Assembly (NCBI RefSeq): GCF_001605885.1 | Contig: NZ_LRPE01000004.1 | Location: forward strand, 62,001 to 126,000 | Reading direction: 5' to 3' | Length of the DNA: 64,000 bases | Source: Acinetobacter lactucae | GTDB lineage: Bacteria > Pseudomonadota > Gammaproteobacteria > Pseudomonadales > Moraxellaceae | Shown: one piece after another, positions 52,286 through 62,569 of the stretch | Layout of the letters: every line of letters begins with the position of its first letter | How positions within the stretch are numbered: the first letter of the stretch is position 1 | Translations under genes and position numbers: made by a program | The notes under the pieces: model-generated | What the model was told of the DNA's origin: nothing | Seen by the model: only the letters and a program-made list of their open reading frames with translations | Database searches by the model: none

Positions 52286-54019
52286 TCAAGAAATATGCTG
52301 AATTCCTTGAGGAATTGCCTGTAATAGACGTTTAGTATAATCATGTTGAGGATGTGCATAGAGCTCATCTGAGTTAGCAATTTCAACAACCTCGCCATGA
52401 TTCATGACCATAACTTGGTCAGAGATGTACTTCACCACCGATAAGTCATGTGAAATAAAGATATAACTCAGTCCAAACTCATCTTGTAAGTCCTGCAATA
52501 AATTAAGTACTTGTGCCTGTACAGATACATCAAGTGCAGAAACAGATTCATCACAAATTAAAATTTCAGGCTTTAGCGTTAAACAGCGTGCAATGGCAAT
52601 ACGTTGACGTTGACCACCCGAGAACTCATGGGGATATCGGTAGTAAGCCTGCTCATGCAAATTGACTCGCTCAAGCAGTCCAAGCGCAATTTGTTTACGC
52701 TCTGCATCATCTTTACCAATGTTATGAATTTGCATAGGCTCTAATAAAATCTGTCCAATGGTAAAACGTGGATTAAGTGAAGCATATGGGTTTTGAAAGA
52801 TGATCTGGATTTTCCGTTGATATTTAGCAAACTCTTTTTCAGTTAATGAAAGAATATCTTTACCTTCGATGAAAGCCTGCCCACCAGATGCTTGATGTAA
52901 GCGCATGAGTAATAGTCCAACAGTCGTTTTACCTGAACCTGACTCACCGACTAAACCCAAAGTTTTTCCCTTAGCCAGCTTAAAAGAAACTCCTTTTACG
53001 GCCTGAAACTCTTCTTTGCCGAATAGACCTTTACGGCTATAAAAGCTTTTTTTCAGGTCTTTTACTTCTAAGATGATTTTCTCATCACCAATTAAACCAC
53101 GTTTGCGCTCGGGAATTTCTGAGACATCAAAACTTTGTTCGACCAATACATCGTCTTCTTGACGCATAAAATCGCTCGTCACAGGCAAACGATAAGGTCG
53201 TTGTGACATTTGCGGGCGACAGTAAAGTAACGCTCTCGTATATACATCTTTAGGCTGTTCTAAAACCTGTTCAGCAGCACCTTGCTCTCTAATCTCACCA
53301 TGACGCATTACAATGACTTTATCTGCAATTTCACCGACCAATGCTAAATCGTGGGTAATAAAAAGCATCGACATTTGACGACGTTTACGCAATGACTCGA
53401 GTAAATCAATAATTTGCTTTTGGATCGTGACATCAAGTGCAGTAGTCGGCTCATCGGCAATAAGTAGTTTAGGCTCACACGCAATCGCCATAGCAATCAT
53501 GACACGTTGCTGCTGACCACCAGAAAGTTGGTTTGGATAGGCATCAATTTTAGTTTCAGCTGACGGAATACCTACTTCTTTAAGTAACTCTAAAACACGT
53601 TGACGAGCCTGTTTACGACTCAGCCCCATATGCAAACACAACACTTCCGCAATTTGATTACCAACCGTAAAAACTGGATTTAATGATGACATCGGCTCCT
53701 GAAAAATCATGGCAATATCTTTGCCACAAATTTTACGCATCTCTGTACGAGATAAGCTGAGCAAATCTTTGCCTTCAAATATAATTTTACTTTGCTCATC
53801 AATTTTACTCTGACCTACAGGCAGTAATCCCATAGTTGCCAAAGACGTAACCGATTTGCCGCTACCCGACTCACCTACTAAAGCAACCGTTGTGTTTTCT
53901 GGAATATCAAAGCTAATTCCCTTTACAGTTTCAATATATTGTTTATTTTCACCTTTAAAACTTACTCGTAAATTTTTAACATGCAGCAATGGTGCATTCT
54001 GATTTTCTTGTTCGATCAT
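52286..54019 (-). CDS. Double ATPase of a peptide ABC transporter (YejF-like)
   Basis: A 577-aa protein made of two ABC ATPase units, the fused equivalent of DppD and DppF. Unit 1: Walker A '[13 protein letters not shown]', signature 'LSGGQQQR', Walker B '[12 protein letters not shown]'. Unit 2 (from about 315): '[13 protein letters not shown]', 'FSGGQRQR', '[12 protein letters not shown]'. Both keep the post-Walker-B Glu (ADEP, CDES) and the switch His (FITHD, FISHD). The oligopeptide-type C-terminal extension after each unit is present. It energises the two adjacent permeases and is the last gene of the operon. Confidence 0.93.
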   Translation of the reverse strand: MIEQENQNAPLLHVKNLRVSFKGENKQYIETVKGISFDIPENTTVALVGESGSGKSVTSLATMGLLPVGQSKIDEQSKIIFEGKDLLSLSRTEMRKICGKDIAMIFQEPMSSLNPVFTVGNQIAEVLCLHMGLSRKQARQRVLELLKEVGIPSAETKIDAYPNQLSGGQQQRVMIAMAIACEPKLLIADEPTTALDVTIQKQIIDLLESLRKRRQMSMLFITHDLALVGEIADKVIVMRHGEIREQGAAEQVLEQPKDVYTRALLYCRPQMSQRPYRLPVTSDFMRQEDDVLVEQSFDVSEIPERKRGLIGDEKIILEVKDLKKSFYSRKGLFGKEEFQAVKGVSFKLAKGKTLGLVGESGSGKTTVGLLLMRLHQASGGQAFIEGKDILSLTEKEFAKYQRKIQIIFQNPYASLNPRFTIGQILLEPMQIHNIGKDDAERKQIALGLLERVNLHEQAYYRYPHEFSGGQRQRIAIARCLTLKPEILICDESVSALDVSVQAQVLNLLQDLQDEFGLSYIFISHDLSVVKYISDQVMVMNHGEVVEIANSDELYAHPQHDYTKRLLQAIPQGIQHIS

Positions 54020-54032
54020 TTTGGTCTTCCTC

Positions 54033-55175
54033 TTATTTTAGTTTTGGATCTAATGCATCACGAAGTGCATCAGTAAACATTGAAAATGCCGTAACCAAAA
54101 CAGCCATTGCGACAGAAGCTGCGACAAGCTGCCACCACTTACCTAAAAGAAGTTCACTTTGTGCTTCATTTAACATACTCCCCCAAGACACTACGCCTAC
54201 TGGCACACCAAAACCTAAGAAACTTAAGATGACCTCAGATTTAATGAAAGACACCACCAAAATTGACATCTGGACTAAAGCAATATGGCTGACATTAGGA
54301 AAAATATGAATGAACATACGGCGGAAGTGTCCAACGCCAATTGCTTTGGCAGCAAGAACGTACTCGCGTGCAGTATGTTTCATATATTCGGCACGAACTA
54401 AACGATAAACACCCGTCCAACCCGTTAAACCTAAAATCAGAACAATAGATAAAATACCTTTTTGTTGAAGTACGGCAGCAATAGCAAGGACTAATAATAA
54501 ATATGGAATTGAGGTAAAAATGTTATAAAACCAGTTGAGAATATCATCGACCCAACCACCGAAATATCCAGAAATTGCACCTAAAAGTGTACCGATACCT
54601 ACCGCAAGTAAAGCAGATATCACCCCAACAATGATTGAGGTTTCAGCACCTTTAATGGTCTTTTTAAGGACGTCTTGTCCCCATTTGTCAGCTCCAAATA
54701 CAAGTGTGCTCTTAAGTTCACTTTGCTGATCAAGTAAATGTCCTCCCAGTTGTTGATCAATTGCTTTCATATCATCAGCTAAAGGGTCCACTACCCCATA
54801 ATAATCAATCGCGCTTCCAGAACTCTTTTCTTGTTTAATTTCAGCCTTAAGTTGGTGAATTACATCTTTTAAAGGATCGACAGGATTTTCCGGTAATTCC
54901 TCATCTACAGCAGCCGTATTTTTCAAAGCTTCAGTTGTCTTGTCTGCCCCTATAAATGTCGGTGGAGCGTAACTTACAGCAACTTCTTTATTCCAGTCAG
55001 ATGCAATCACACCAGTCATTGATAGAAGCAAGATAATAAAATAAAGCAATACAATCACTAGCGATGACATTGCGATCTTGTCGGCCCGAAGACGTCGCAT
55101 GGCAAGTTTCCACAGACCAGATGAATGAGCTTCGGCTTTTGTTTGTTGTTTTCTTTTTGATAAAACGCTCAGCAT
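54033..55175 (-). CDS. Peptide ABC permease, DppC/YejE type, with an enlarged loop
   Basis: A 380-aa permease. One N-terminal helix (IAMSSLVIVLLYFIILLLSM) is followed by a ~110-residue acidic, helical periplasmic segment (about 60-170) before the usual permease core. 'STLVFGADKWGQDVLKKTIKGAETS' leads into the core, whose EAA loop reads 'YVLAAKAIGVGHFRRMFIHIFPN'. In most DppC-type proteins (about 300 aa) that loop is shorter. It pairs with the DppB-type permease encoded 7 nt upstream. Confidence 0.9.
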   Translation of the reverse strand: MLSVLSKRKQQTKAEAHSSGLWKLAMRRLRADKIAMSSLVIVLLYFIILLLSMTGVIASDWNKEVAVSYAPPTFIGADKTTEALKNTAAVDEELPENPVDPLKDVIHQLKAEIKQEKSSGSAIDYYGVVDPLADDMKAIDQQLGGHLLDQQSELKSTLVFGADKWGQDVLKKTIKGAETSIIVGVISALLAVGIGTLLGAISGYFGGWVDDILNWFYNIFTSIPYLLLVLAIAAVLQQKGILSIVLILGLTGWTGVYRLVRAEYMKHTAREYVLAAKAIGVGHFRRMFIHIFPNVSHIALVQMSILVVSFIKSEVILSFLGFGVPVGVVSWGSMLNEAQSELLLGKWWQLVAASVAMAVLVTAFSMFTDALRDALDPKLK

Positions 55176-55182
55176 AGCCCAC

Positions 55183-56121
55183 CTACTTCAACTGTACACG
55201 TGGATCGACCACTTTGTAGACCAAATCGGCAATCAGGTTAAAAATCATGGTTGCAGCGGCGATATAAACTGTAATTGCTTTAATAACAGGAAAATCACTT
55301 CGTTCAACTGCAATAATGACCTCTCGGCCAATCCCGGGAATACCAAAAAAACGTTCAATTAAAAATGCGCCTATGAGCAATGCAGGTAAAGTTGACATCA
55401 CATCGGTAATAATAGGAATTGAAGCGTTTCGTAGTACATGTACACCTAAGATTCGGCTTTCACCTACACCTTTAGCACGTGCTGTTCGAACATAATCCTG
55501 ATTAATTTCATCAAGCACAAAGCTACGATATAAACGTAACGTTGGTGCAATACTTACCACCAGCATGATGAGAATTGGTAGCAAGGCAAACTTAAATAAA
55601 TTGTCAGTAAAGCTATCGCTCCAGCCTTGTACAGGGAACCAACTTAGCTGATACGCCAGAACATATTGAAAAACGATAATGTAAACTAAGATGCTGATCG
55701 ACATGCCGATAGTGCATAGCATCATGACCATGCGGTCAGTTAGAGATCCACGTACCGCAGCAACAGCCAATGCCAAAATAATTGAAATAACCGTCTGTAA
55801 AATAGTTAGTGGAATTAGAAGCGTGAGTGAGGGTCCTAATCGGGTTAAAATAATTTGAGAGACAGGTTCTCCCGTACTCCAACTCGCCCCATAATCAAAA
55901 GTCAGTATTTGTTTAATGAAAATCCAGAGCTGAATGTAATAAGGCTGATCGACACCTAACTGCTTGCGAATGTTTTCGATCTGCTCAGGATTAGACATCT
56001 TGCCTGCTAAAATATAAGCAGGGTCTCCACCTACCCAGTTAAAAAGAATAAAAATAAGTAAGACTACCCCCAACATGGTTGGAATCATCTGCCATAAACG
56101 CCGAATAACATATGCCAGCAT
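55183..56121 (-). CDS. Peptide ABC permease, DppB/YejB type
   Basis: A 312-aa inner-membrane permease. 'MLAYVIRRLWQMIPTMLGVVLLIF' and the periplasmic 'GGDPAYILAGKMSNPEQIENIRKQLGVDQP' are typical of DppB-like subunits. The EAA loop is 'YVRTARAKGVGESRILGVHVLRNASIP', and six membrane helices are expected. It lies 12 nt from the oligopeptidase gene upstream and 7 nt from the second permease gene. Confidence 0.92.
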   Translation of the reverse strand: MLAYVIRRLWQMIPTMLGVVLLIFILFNWVGGDPAYILAGKMSNPEQIENIRKQLGVDQPYYIQLWIFIKQILTFDYGASWSTGEPVSQIILTRLGPSLTLLIPLTILQTVISIILALAVAAVRGSLTDRMVMMLCTIGMSISILVYIIVFQYVLAYQLSWFPVQGWSDSFTDNLFKFALLPILIMLVVSIAPTLRLYRSFVLDEINQDYVRTARAKGVGESRILGVHVLRNASIPIITDVMSTLPALLIGAFLIERFFGIPGIGREVIIAVERSDFPVIKAITVYIAAATMIFNLIADLVYKVVDPRVQLK

Positions 56122-56133
56122 AGTGATAATTCC

Positions 56134-58146
56134 TTATTTAACCCGTTGTCCGGTAATTTCGTTAAAGAATGCTTTATTGTCAGGATCACGGCCAAGGAAA
56201 TCTTTAACTAATTCAGCTGCTGGTTTTTGGCTACCTTGCGATAAGATCGTTTGACGGTAACGTTGCCCTACTTGTGGGTTATTAAGGTTGTCCCCATAGG
56301 CAGAAAGCATGTCTAAAGCTAAAACCTCAGACCACATATAGCCGTAATAACCGGCTTGATAACCGCCCATCAAATGTCCAAACTGCCCCGGAAACTCTGT
56401 TGTTGGTACATAACCTAAGGCTGTAGCAGCTTCCATTTTTTGCCAATTTTCTAAAGGTTTCACTTTTAAAGCATCAGCAGTGTGCAATGACATATCGTAC
56501 TGTGCATAAAGAGTTTGACGCGCATAACGCAAGCCACGACCATAGTTATGTACTGCTTTTAATCGGGCAATTAGCTCATCGTCAACACGTGGGCAGGCTG
56601 GATCACAATAATCAGCCACTTTAGATAAAGTCTCTTTACGGCGTGCCCACTCTTCATACATTTGAGATGGTGCTTCTACAAAATCACGCTCTACGGATGT
56701 TCCAGACTGACTGGCATAACGTGTATTTGACAAAATACCATGTAAAGCATGACCAAACTCATGAACAAAAGTTTCAAGCTCATCGCTATTTAGCCCTTTA
56801 CGATTAAAGTTCGTGACCAATGCAGAAATAGGTAAACGGTTGGTTAAAGTGCTACCACCATATACGCCCCAAACGGCGGCATGGCCATACTTCCCTTCAC
56901 GAGGGAATTTATCCATATATAAGCCACCAAGAAGCTTTCCTGTCTTTTTGTCAACTACGTCGTAATATTCAACTTCGTTTTGCCATGCTTTCACTTTGAC
57001 AGGTTTAAAATCAATACCATAAAGGTCAGATGAAATGGCAAATAACCATTTTTGAGCAGCTAAAGTCGGAAAATAGTCACGAAGTTTTTCCTGATCAATC
57101 TGATATTTACTCTTACGAAGTTTTTCACTCCAGTAAGCTTCATTCCAACGTGTAATCTCGGTTTTTTCTAATGGCATTTTTAAAGTTTGCGCTTTAAATG
57201 CACGGAGTTCTTCTACTTCTTTACGTTCAAGTGGTGCTACTGTTTTTTGGACTTCTTCTAAAAATTGATTTACAGCCTCAGGCGTTTTAGCCATACGGTC
57301 TTTTAGAACCCAATCTGCATAACTTGCTTTTCCAAATAACTGCGCAAGCTCATAACGCAAATCAATTGCCTGTTTGAGTAGTTTTAAATTTTGCTCAGTA
57401 CCACGTCGAGTAAAGGCAATTTGGTATCTTTTCCGGGCATCATCATTATCTGCCAACTCCATAAATGGCCTATATTCTGGATATTCAAAACCAACCAAAT
57501 AATTTCCTTTCGCATTCTTTTTCAAACCTGAAATATAACTTTGAGGCAATCCTTTCATCTCTTCAGGAGTAAACTCAAGTTTTTCCGGATTATCTCGTAC
57601 ATTACGTGCATATTCTTGTTCGAGTTTGGTCAACTCATCCAGAATAGCTTTCATTCGTGCACGCTTTACTGGCTCAAGTTGAACACCTGTGTCTTCAAAC
57701 TGATCTAGAATATCTTGACGATATTTTTGGTCTATCGGATCAGTAGCTTTCGTATTGTTAATGACGTTATATAATTTTGAATTTTGAAATATATCAGTGT
57801 GAAATTGATTAATTTTGATTTCACAATCTTCGGCTGCCTTACGCAACTTTGCATCTGGGTCTACGTTACTATATAAGCTTATCGGACCTGAAAAATCTTC
57901 AAAATGAGCAAAAATTTTATCCCATTTTGCCAATATAGGTGCCGCTGCTACATTATCTTTAACAGGCGTTTTTTCAAAATTTGAAATCTCTTTCTGAATC
58001 TTTTTTAAATTCGCATCACACCATGCTGGAAGTTGTTGTGCTTTAAGTAATGGCAAAATAGGACGTGTTGTCTCTGCCGTTGCAAACTGACTTACACCCA
58101 TGGTCAACATACATAAAGTTGTCATTTTCAGTGCATTATTTTTCAT
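56134..58146 (-). CDS. Secreted M3-family oligopeptidase
   Basis: About 670 aa. The N-terminus (MKNNALKMTTLCMLTMGVSQFATA) is a signal peptide, so the enzyme is periplasmic. The zinc site HEFGH is in 'ETFVHEFGHALHGIL' near residue 465, and the third ligand Glu lies in 'EAPSQMYEEW'. This is the M3 (Dcp/thimet oligopeptidase) family, which cuts short peptides. I start at the ATG with GGAG five nt upstream; ATGs 3 and 21 nt earlier are also in frame. It lies between the solute-binding and permease genes, so it probably trims imported peptides. Confidence 0.9.
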   Translation of the reverse strand: MKNNALKMTTLCMLTMGVSQFATAETTRPILPLLKAQQLPAWCDANLKKIQKEISNFEKTPVKDNVAAAPILAKWDKIFAHFEDFSGPISLYSNVDPDAKLRKAAEDCEIKINQFHTDIFQNSKLYNVINNTKATDPIDQKYRQDILDQFEDTGVQLEPVKRARMKAILDELTKLEQEYARNVRDNPEKLEFTPEEMKGLPQSYISGLKKNAKGNYLVGFEYPEYRPFMELADNDDARKRYQIAFTRRGTEQNLKLLKQAIDLRYELAQLFGKASYADWVLKDRMAKTPEAVNQFLEEVQKTVAPLERKEVEELRAFKAQTLKMPLEKTEITRWNEAYWSEKLRKSKYQIDQEKLRDYFPTLAAQKWLFAISSDLYGIDFKPVKVKAWQNEVEYYDVVDKKTGKLLGGLYMDKFPREGKYGHAAVWGVYGGSTLTNRLPISALVTNFNRKGLNSDELETFVHEFGHALHGILSNTRYASQSGTSVERDFVEAPSQMYEEWARRKETLSKVADYCDPACPRVDDELIARLKAVHNYGRGLRYARQTLYAQYDMSLHTADALKVKPLENWQKMEAATALGYVPTTEFPGQFGHLMGGYQAGYYGYMWSEVLALDMLSAYGDNLNNPQVGQRYRQTILSQGSQKPAAELVKDFLGRDPDNKAFFNEITGQRVK

Positions 58147-58167
58147 CATATCTCCAATTTTTTTCAT

Positions 58168-59991
58168 TTAATGATTAGATTTAGTATTTGTATCAATATC
58201 GAAATACATCCACTCTGCATGTAAAATTGGATGCTTCTTATATCCAATGATTTTTGGTTGAGCCAGCATATTCCGGTAGCGTGCATAAGAGATTTGAACA
58301 GGCATATAAACTTCTAACAACCGTGTCATTTTTCGATAAAGTGCATCTCTCTCAGCACCTGCTTGCATTTGTTGCGTCTGACGATACAACTGATCAAACT
58401 CTGGTATCGAACCACAAGACCAGTTTGTCATATGTGTATTAGGTCCATAAAAATTCTGCATAAAATTATCCCCATCTGGATAATCAGCTATCCATGCAGA
58501 AGACCCGAACATCCCGTCGCATTGTTTTTGCGCACGAATAAGATCTGCAAAGAGCATGGGTTTAAAGACCATACGGGTATTCAAACTATCAAAATTTTTC
58601 TTCCAGAGCTCAGCGCTTTGCTGCCCAATACTGTCACTACGCGCCATATATTCAATGACAAGAGGTTTTCCGTCTGGTTGAGTACGCCAACCTGAGGCAT
58701 CTTTTTTATAGTGATATCGATCTAATAGTAAATTTGCTGCTTTCACAGAATATGGGGTACTGCTTCTGTATTGAGGGTCATTACCCACTACACCTGGTGG
58801 AATTGGAAAATGTAGACGCTGTGCATCATCATTTCTTACTAATTTAATTTCTTGATCTATTGAACGAGACATCGCAATCGCACGGCGTAAAGCAATTTTT
58901 TCTTTACTCATTCCGCCAACGACTGGATTTTTAAGATTCCAATAAATATAGCTAATTTCGGGGTCAACAATGCGAGATAACTGCACACCTTCTTTAGCAA
59001 GCTCAGGTTTTAATTTGCCATCTTTAACCGCTTTTGCGACCAGTTGGCCTTCAAGCTGAAATATATCAACCTCACCACGCTGAAATGCTAGCCATCGTGA
59101 TTGGTTTTCTTCCATCACCTGAATATCAATTGTGCCTATTTGAGGCATTTTTTTACCTCTAAGGCGCTTCACAATTGCCTGATCTTCAGGGCTGCTAGCA
59201 GTAAAGTTCCAAGTAAAGCCGCGATAATCAGGATTCGCTTTTAAAACAATACGCGATGCGGGTACCCACTTGCTCAGCATATAAGGCCCAGTTCCTACCG
59301 GATGCCCCATAACAAAACCGGCTTTATCTTTATATTTCTCGATAACTTCGCGTGCCACCGCACCTGTCGGATCATGGGCCAGTAATAAAGGAAAGTTATA
59401 ATCGGGTTTAACTAAACGAATCACTAAAGTGTACTTATCAGGTGTTTGTAAACCACTTACCTTTTGGTCATAGTTAAATTTCCCAGATTTATTGGCTGCT
59501 TTGACTAAAGCATCCATACCTTCAATTTTGTTTTCTAATAACCAGCTATTTGGAGAGCGCAGATTCGGGTCCAATAAACGCTTAAAAGAGTACGCATAAT
59601 CATTGGCTGTTAATTCTCTAGGTTTGCCTTTAAAAACAGGGTCTGGCGTAAAATAAATTCCCTTTTTAATACGAATGGTATAGGTCAAACCATCAGCACT
59701 GACTTCTGGCATAGCGGTTGCTATGTGAGGAATAAGCTTTGCCGGCCTTGCTAAATAATCATAGGTATATAGAGTTTCAAATATCGATGTGGTTACATGC
59801 GCAGAATATAAATCATGGATATATGCTGGGTCGAAACCTGTTTCAGCTGTTGGAAATACATAACGTAAAACTTTATTCGGATCGGCTGGGCTTTTCGCTA
59901 AAATACTTGTAGATCCCGTTAAGGCCATACTAGCGAATAGCAAGCTGATACTACCTTGCTTGAACTTTTGTTTTAAATTTTCAGTCATCAT
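58168..59991 (-). CDS. Family 5 solute-binding protein (peptide type), copy 2
   Basis: A 607-aa periplasmic binding protein with a signal peptide ending GSTSILA. Seen: 'VLRYVFPTAETGFDPAYIHD', 'YTYDYLARPAKLIPHIATAMPEV', 'YTIRIKKGIYFTPDPVFKGKPRELTANDYAYSFKRLLDP' in part, and 'VGTGPYMLSKW'. The family binds oligopeptides or similar ligands for ABC import. It is about 50% like the neighbouring copy by eye, with matching blocks throughout, so the pair arose by duplication. Its stop is one base before an in-frame ATG of the peptidase. Confidence 0.92.
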   Translation of the reverse strand: MMTENLKQKFKQGSISLLFASMALTGSTSILAKSPADPNKVLRYVFPTAETGFDPAYIHDLYSAHVTTSIFETLYTYDYLARPAKLIPHIATAMPEVSADGLTYTIRIKKGIYFTPDPVFKGKPRELTANDYAYSFKRLLDPNLRSPNSWLLENKIEGMDALVKAANKSGKFNYDQKVSGLQTPDKYTLVIRLVKPDYNFPLLLAHDPTGAVAREVIEKYKDKAGFVMGHPVGTGPYMLSKWVPASRIVLKANPDYRGFTWNFTASSPEDQAIVKRLRGKKMPQIGTIDIQVMEENQSRWLAFQRGEVDIFQLEGQLVAKAVKDGKLKPELAKEGVQLSRIVDPEISYIYWNLKNPVVGGMSKEKIALRRAIAMSRSIDQEIKLVRNDDAQRLHFPIPPGVVGNDPQYRSSTPYSVKAANLLLDRYHYKKDASGWRTQPDGKPLVIEYMARSDSIGQQSAELWKKNFDSLNTRMVFKPMLFADLIRAQKQCDGMFGSSAWIADYPDGDNFMQNFYGPNTHMTNWSCGSIPEFDQLYRQTQQMQAGAERDALYRKMTRLLEVYMPVQISYARYRNMLAQPKIIGYKKHPILHAEWMYFDIDTNTKSNH

Positions 59992-60006
59992 GATCTTTAT
60001 CTAAAA

Positions 60007-61791
60007 TTATTTTTTAATAGGAGTAATATCAAGATATTGCCAGTTTGTATTCATCATCGGGTGAGGTTTAAACCCCTGAACTTGTGGCCGTATCAACCAA
60101 TTACGAATTCGAGTTACATGAATAATCCAAGGATTGTCAGCTTCAATCTGGCGGTTAAGCTTTTCGTAATACGGTAGACGTTGTTGTGGTGGCAAGTGGA
60201 TAGCCTGAGTATAAAGAGCATCATATGTTTTAGACTGATAACAAGCATGATTTCCCTGACCTGCATTTGGCCCATAAAGCAACTGTGCAAAATTATCTCC
60301 TTCAGGATAGTCAGCAATCCAAGCCCCACTCCAGATCATATATTTACATTGAGTTGCGGCTTTTAAGTTATCTGCAAAATTACTCACCTTAAAGTCAGCT
60401 CGAATGCCAATCGCATCTAAATTCTTTTTCCAGAGTTCTGAGTGAATAACTGAGGCTGAGCTATTTTCTGTATTGATTTTTAAAATTAAAGGTTTCCCGT
60501 TTGGCTGGGTTCTATAACCATCAGCACCTTTTTTATAACCATAATAATCAAGTAATTTATTTGCTAGCAGCGGGTTATATCCTACGCTACTTTTATATTT
60601 CGGATTATAGCCATTCACACCTTCTGGTATAAACATTTCAGCCCGAACAGCTTGTCCTTTATAGGCCTGTTTTATACTTTCTTTTTGGTTATAAGACAAA
60701 GTAATTGCTCTACGAAGAGCGATCTTTTCTGGGCTAAAACCACCAATGACCGGATCACGCATGTTCATCATGGTATAGGTAATTTCAGGTTCCTTATATG
60801 GGAAGTGTTTAATTCCTCTCTTCTTAAAAGAAGCTTTAAGCTGATTTCCATCTAAAGCTTGAGGAACAGCATTTGCTGTAAGTTTGTCAAAGTCTAGTTG
60901 ACCCGACTGGAAAGCTAACCATCGTGACTGCTCTTCTTCAATAATACTTACGACCACCTTTCCAATTTGTGGCATTTTCTTTCCAGACATTTCCTTAACA
61001 AGTTGGTTATCCCACGATGTTCCTGTCGACTTAAAATTCCAGACAAAACCGCGATAATCAGGATTGGCAACCAACTCGACCTTACTTCTTGGAACATATT
61101 TACTTAACATGTAAGGGCCAGTACCTACGGGATGCATGCCAATACGATCACCGTAATAATCAATAACCTCTTTAGCAACTCCGCCAAAAGTTATATAGGC
61201 AAGAATATAAGGAAAATTATAGTCTTGGCGAGTTAAGGTAAATTGTAGCGTATATCGATCAAGCGCTTTAACTCCTGCAATTGGGGCAGCATAATCAAAT
61301 TTTCCAGTTTTCTTTGCTTGAGCTATAACCGCATCGGCACCTAGTAACTTACCATCAATGAATGAAACAGAAGGTGCTCTATTTTTAGGATCTAGAATAC
61401 GTTTAATTGTATAAACATAGTCTTCAGCTACTAGCTCACGGCGTTTACCTTTAAAGGCGGGATCATTGGTAAAATAGATACCTGGCTTAATTTTAAAAGT
61501 ATAAACTTTACCGTCTTGTTCCACTTTGGGCAGGCTCTCTACTGTATAGGGAGCTAACTGTAATGGACGTGCTAGATAGTCATATTTGAGTAAAGGCTCA
61601 AAAATTGCCTCAGCAATATTAGCACTGTAGAAATTGGTAGTTTTGACCATATCGAAGCCATCATCTGGAGCTTCATAGGCAACATGCAAAATTTTGTTTG
61701 GTTGCGCTGGCGTAATTGCGTAAGCACAAGGAACTGATGTAATAGCCAGACTTAAAATGGCGAGCTTAAAAAATTTTAATTTCAAGTTCAT
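60007..61791 (-). CDS. Family 5 solute-binding protein (peptide type), copy 1
   Basis: About 594 aa, with a signal peptide ending VPCAYA. The mature protein parallels copy 2 block by block: 'YDYLARPLQLAPYTVESLP', 'FTNDPAFKGKRRELVAEDYVYTIKRILDP', 'HPVGTGPYMLSKYVPRSK', 'EEEQSRWLAFQSGQ' and 'PEGDNFAQLLYGPNAG'. It is the first gene of the operon. I start at ATG 61791 (MNLKLKFFKL); the GTG two codons upstream is less likely. Two binding proteins feeding one permease pair suggests a broadened ligand range. Confidence 0.92.
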   Translation of the reverse strand: MNLKLKFFKLAILSLAITSVPCAYAITPAQPNKILHVAYEAPDDGFDMVKTTNFYSANIAEAIFEPLLKYDYLARPLQLAPYTVESLPKVEQDGKVYTFKIKPGIYFTNDPAFKGKRRELVAEDYVYTIKRILDPKNRAPSVSFIDGKLLGADAVIAQAKKTGKFDYAAPIAGVKALDRYTLQFTLTRQDYNFPYILAYITFGGVAKEVIDYYGDRIGMHPVGTGPYMLSKYVPRSKVELVANPDYRGFVWNFKSTGTSWDNQLVKEMSGKKMPQIGKVVVSIIEEEQSRWLAFQSGQLDFDKLTANAVPQALDGNQLKASFKKRGIKHFPYKEPEITYTMMNMRDPVIGGFSPEKIALRRAITLSYNQKESIKQAYKGQAVRAEMFIPEGVNGYNPKYKSSVGYNPLLANKLLDYYGYKKGADGYRTQPNGKPLILKINTENSSASVIHSELWKKNLDAIGIRADFKVSNFADNLKAATQCKYMIWSGAWIADYPEGDNFAQLLYGPNAGQGNHACYQSKTYDALYTQAIHLPPQQRLPYYEKLNRQIEADNPWIIHVTRIRNWLIRPQVQGFKPHPMMNTNWQYLDITPIKK

Positions 61792-61977
61792 ACCCACGTA
61801 ATTAGTTTTTTAAAAGATATTATCCTTTTGAGTAACATCTAAATCTGCATAAGAAAAGTTCTTTTTCAACAGATAAGCCTATTTGGGTTTAATTCTTTAC
61901 TTTTCTATGAGTGTTTTTATTTGAACAGATGGAAAAACAAAGTTAAAACCCAATCTTTTGTAACTACTTAAAATAAA

Positions 61978-61991
61978 GCGAATTTCATGCC
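61978..61991 (-). promoter_or_regulatory. Possible sigma-54 promoter of the peptide ABC operon
   Basis: On the minus strand TGGCAT-GAAAT-TCGCT keeps the GG and GC dinucleotides with exactly 10 nt between, but departs from TGGCAC-N5-TTGCW at two positions. The start would be near 61966, giving a ~175-nt leader, which is long. Confidence 0.35.
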
Positions 61992-62333
61992 ATCTATTAA
62001 TATTCATCACAAAATATTTAAAAATATTAGAAATTCATATTTTTATTAGGTACTTAAAATGATTTGAACTATATAAATAAAAGTAACTTTTTGCCAAATA
62101 TTATATTTGCATATGTTAATCATCTAATACTTTAAATGCACAAATAAAATACATTAATGATGCATTGTGATCCATATTGTGACAAACCTAATCCATTTAT
62201 AATTACTACTTAATTATTTGATTATAAATATAAAATCCAATTAATTTAACTATAAAAAATAGTATAACATTACATATAAAAAGGTTCTAAAACGATACAT
62301 TTTTATTTATTAAGCATGTGAAGAGTCCAGCAA

Positions 62334-62403
62334 TGTATACTTTTTATACAAAAAAATTTGAAAGTTTTGGCCAGCGTTAAAAAATTTTCCAAACGGAAAA
62401 TTT
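62334..62403. promoter_or_regulatory. Two inverted repeats, possible enhancer-binding sites
   Basis: TGTATA-CTTTT-TATACA (62334-62350) and AAATTTTCC-AAAC-GGAAAATTT (62382-62403) are perfect dyads. They lie about 100-170 bp before the sigma-54 -24 element, the usual place for activator sites. Confidence 0.55.
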
Positions 62404-62499
62404 ATTTTTGTTTAATAAAGAATGAATCTTTGTGCTGAACCATAATAAAATCAATATATATCAATATTTTGCATAAACTAAAAAAAGAAAAATATATAG

Positions 62500-62516
62500 T
62501 TGGCACTTGCTTTGCT
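62500..62516 (+). promoter_or_regulatory. Canonical sigma-54 (-24/-12) promoter
   Basis: TTGGCACTTGCTTTGCT matches YTGGCAC-N5-TTGCW fully, with GG at 62502-62503 and GC at 62514-62515 separated by 10 nt. Transcription should start near 62527, about 43 nt before the receptor ATG. Confidence 0.85.
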
Positions 62517-62569
62517 TAAAAACTTTCCAGCAATATCGCTAACGACAACAAAAAGGGATCAAATCCACG

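Larger units (their letters stand above)
61798..62569. other. 772-bp divergent regulatory region
   Basis: No ORF is present. It is very AT-rich, with a sigma-54-like element facing left near 61978, two inverted repeats at 62334-62403 and a canonical sigma-54 promoter facing right at 62500-62516; these are listed separately. The stretch 62000-62330 shows only AT-rich DNA with no feature I can name. Confidence 0.6.
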
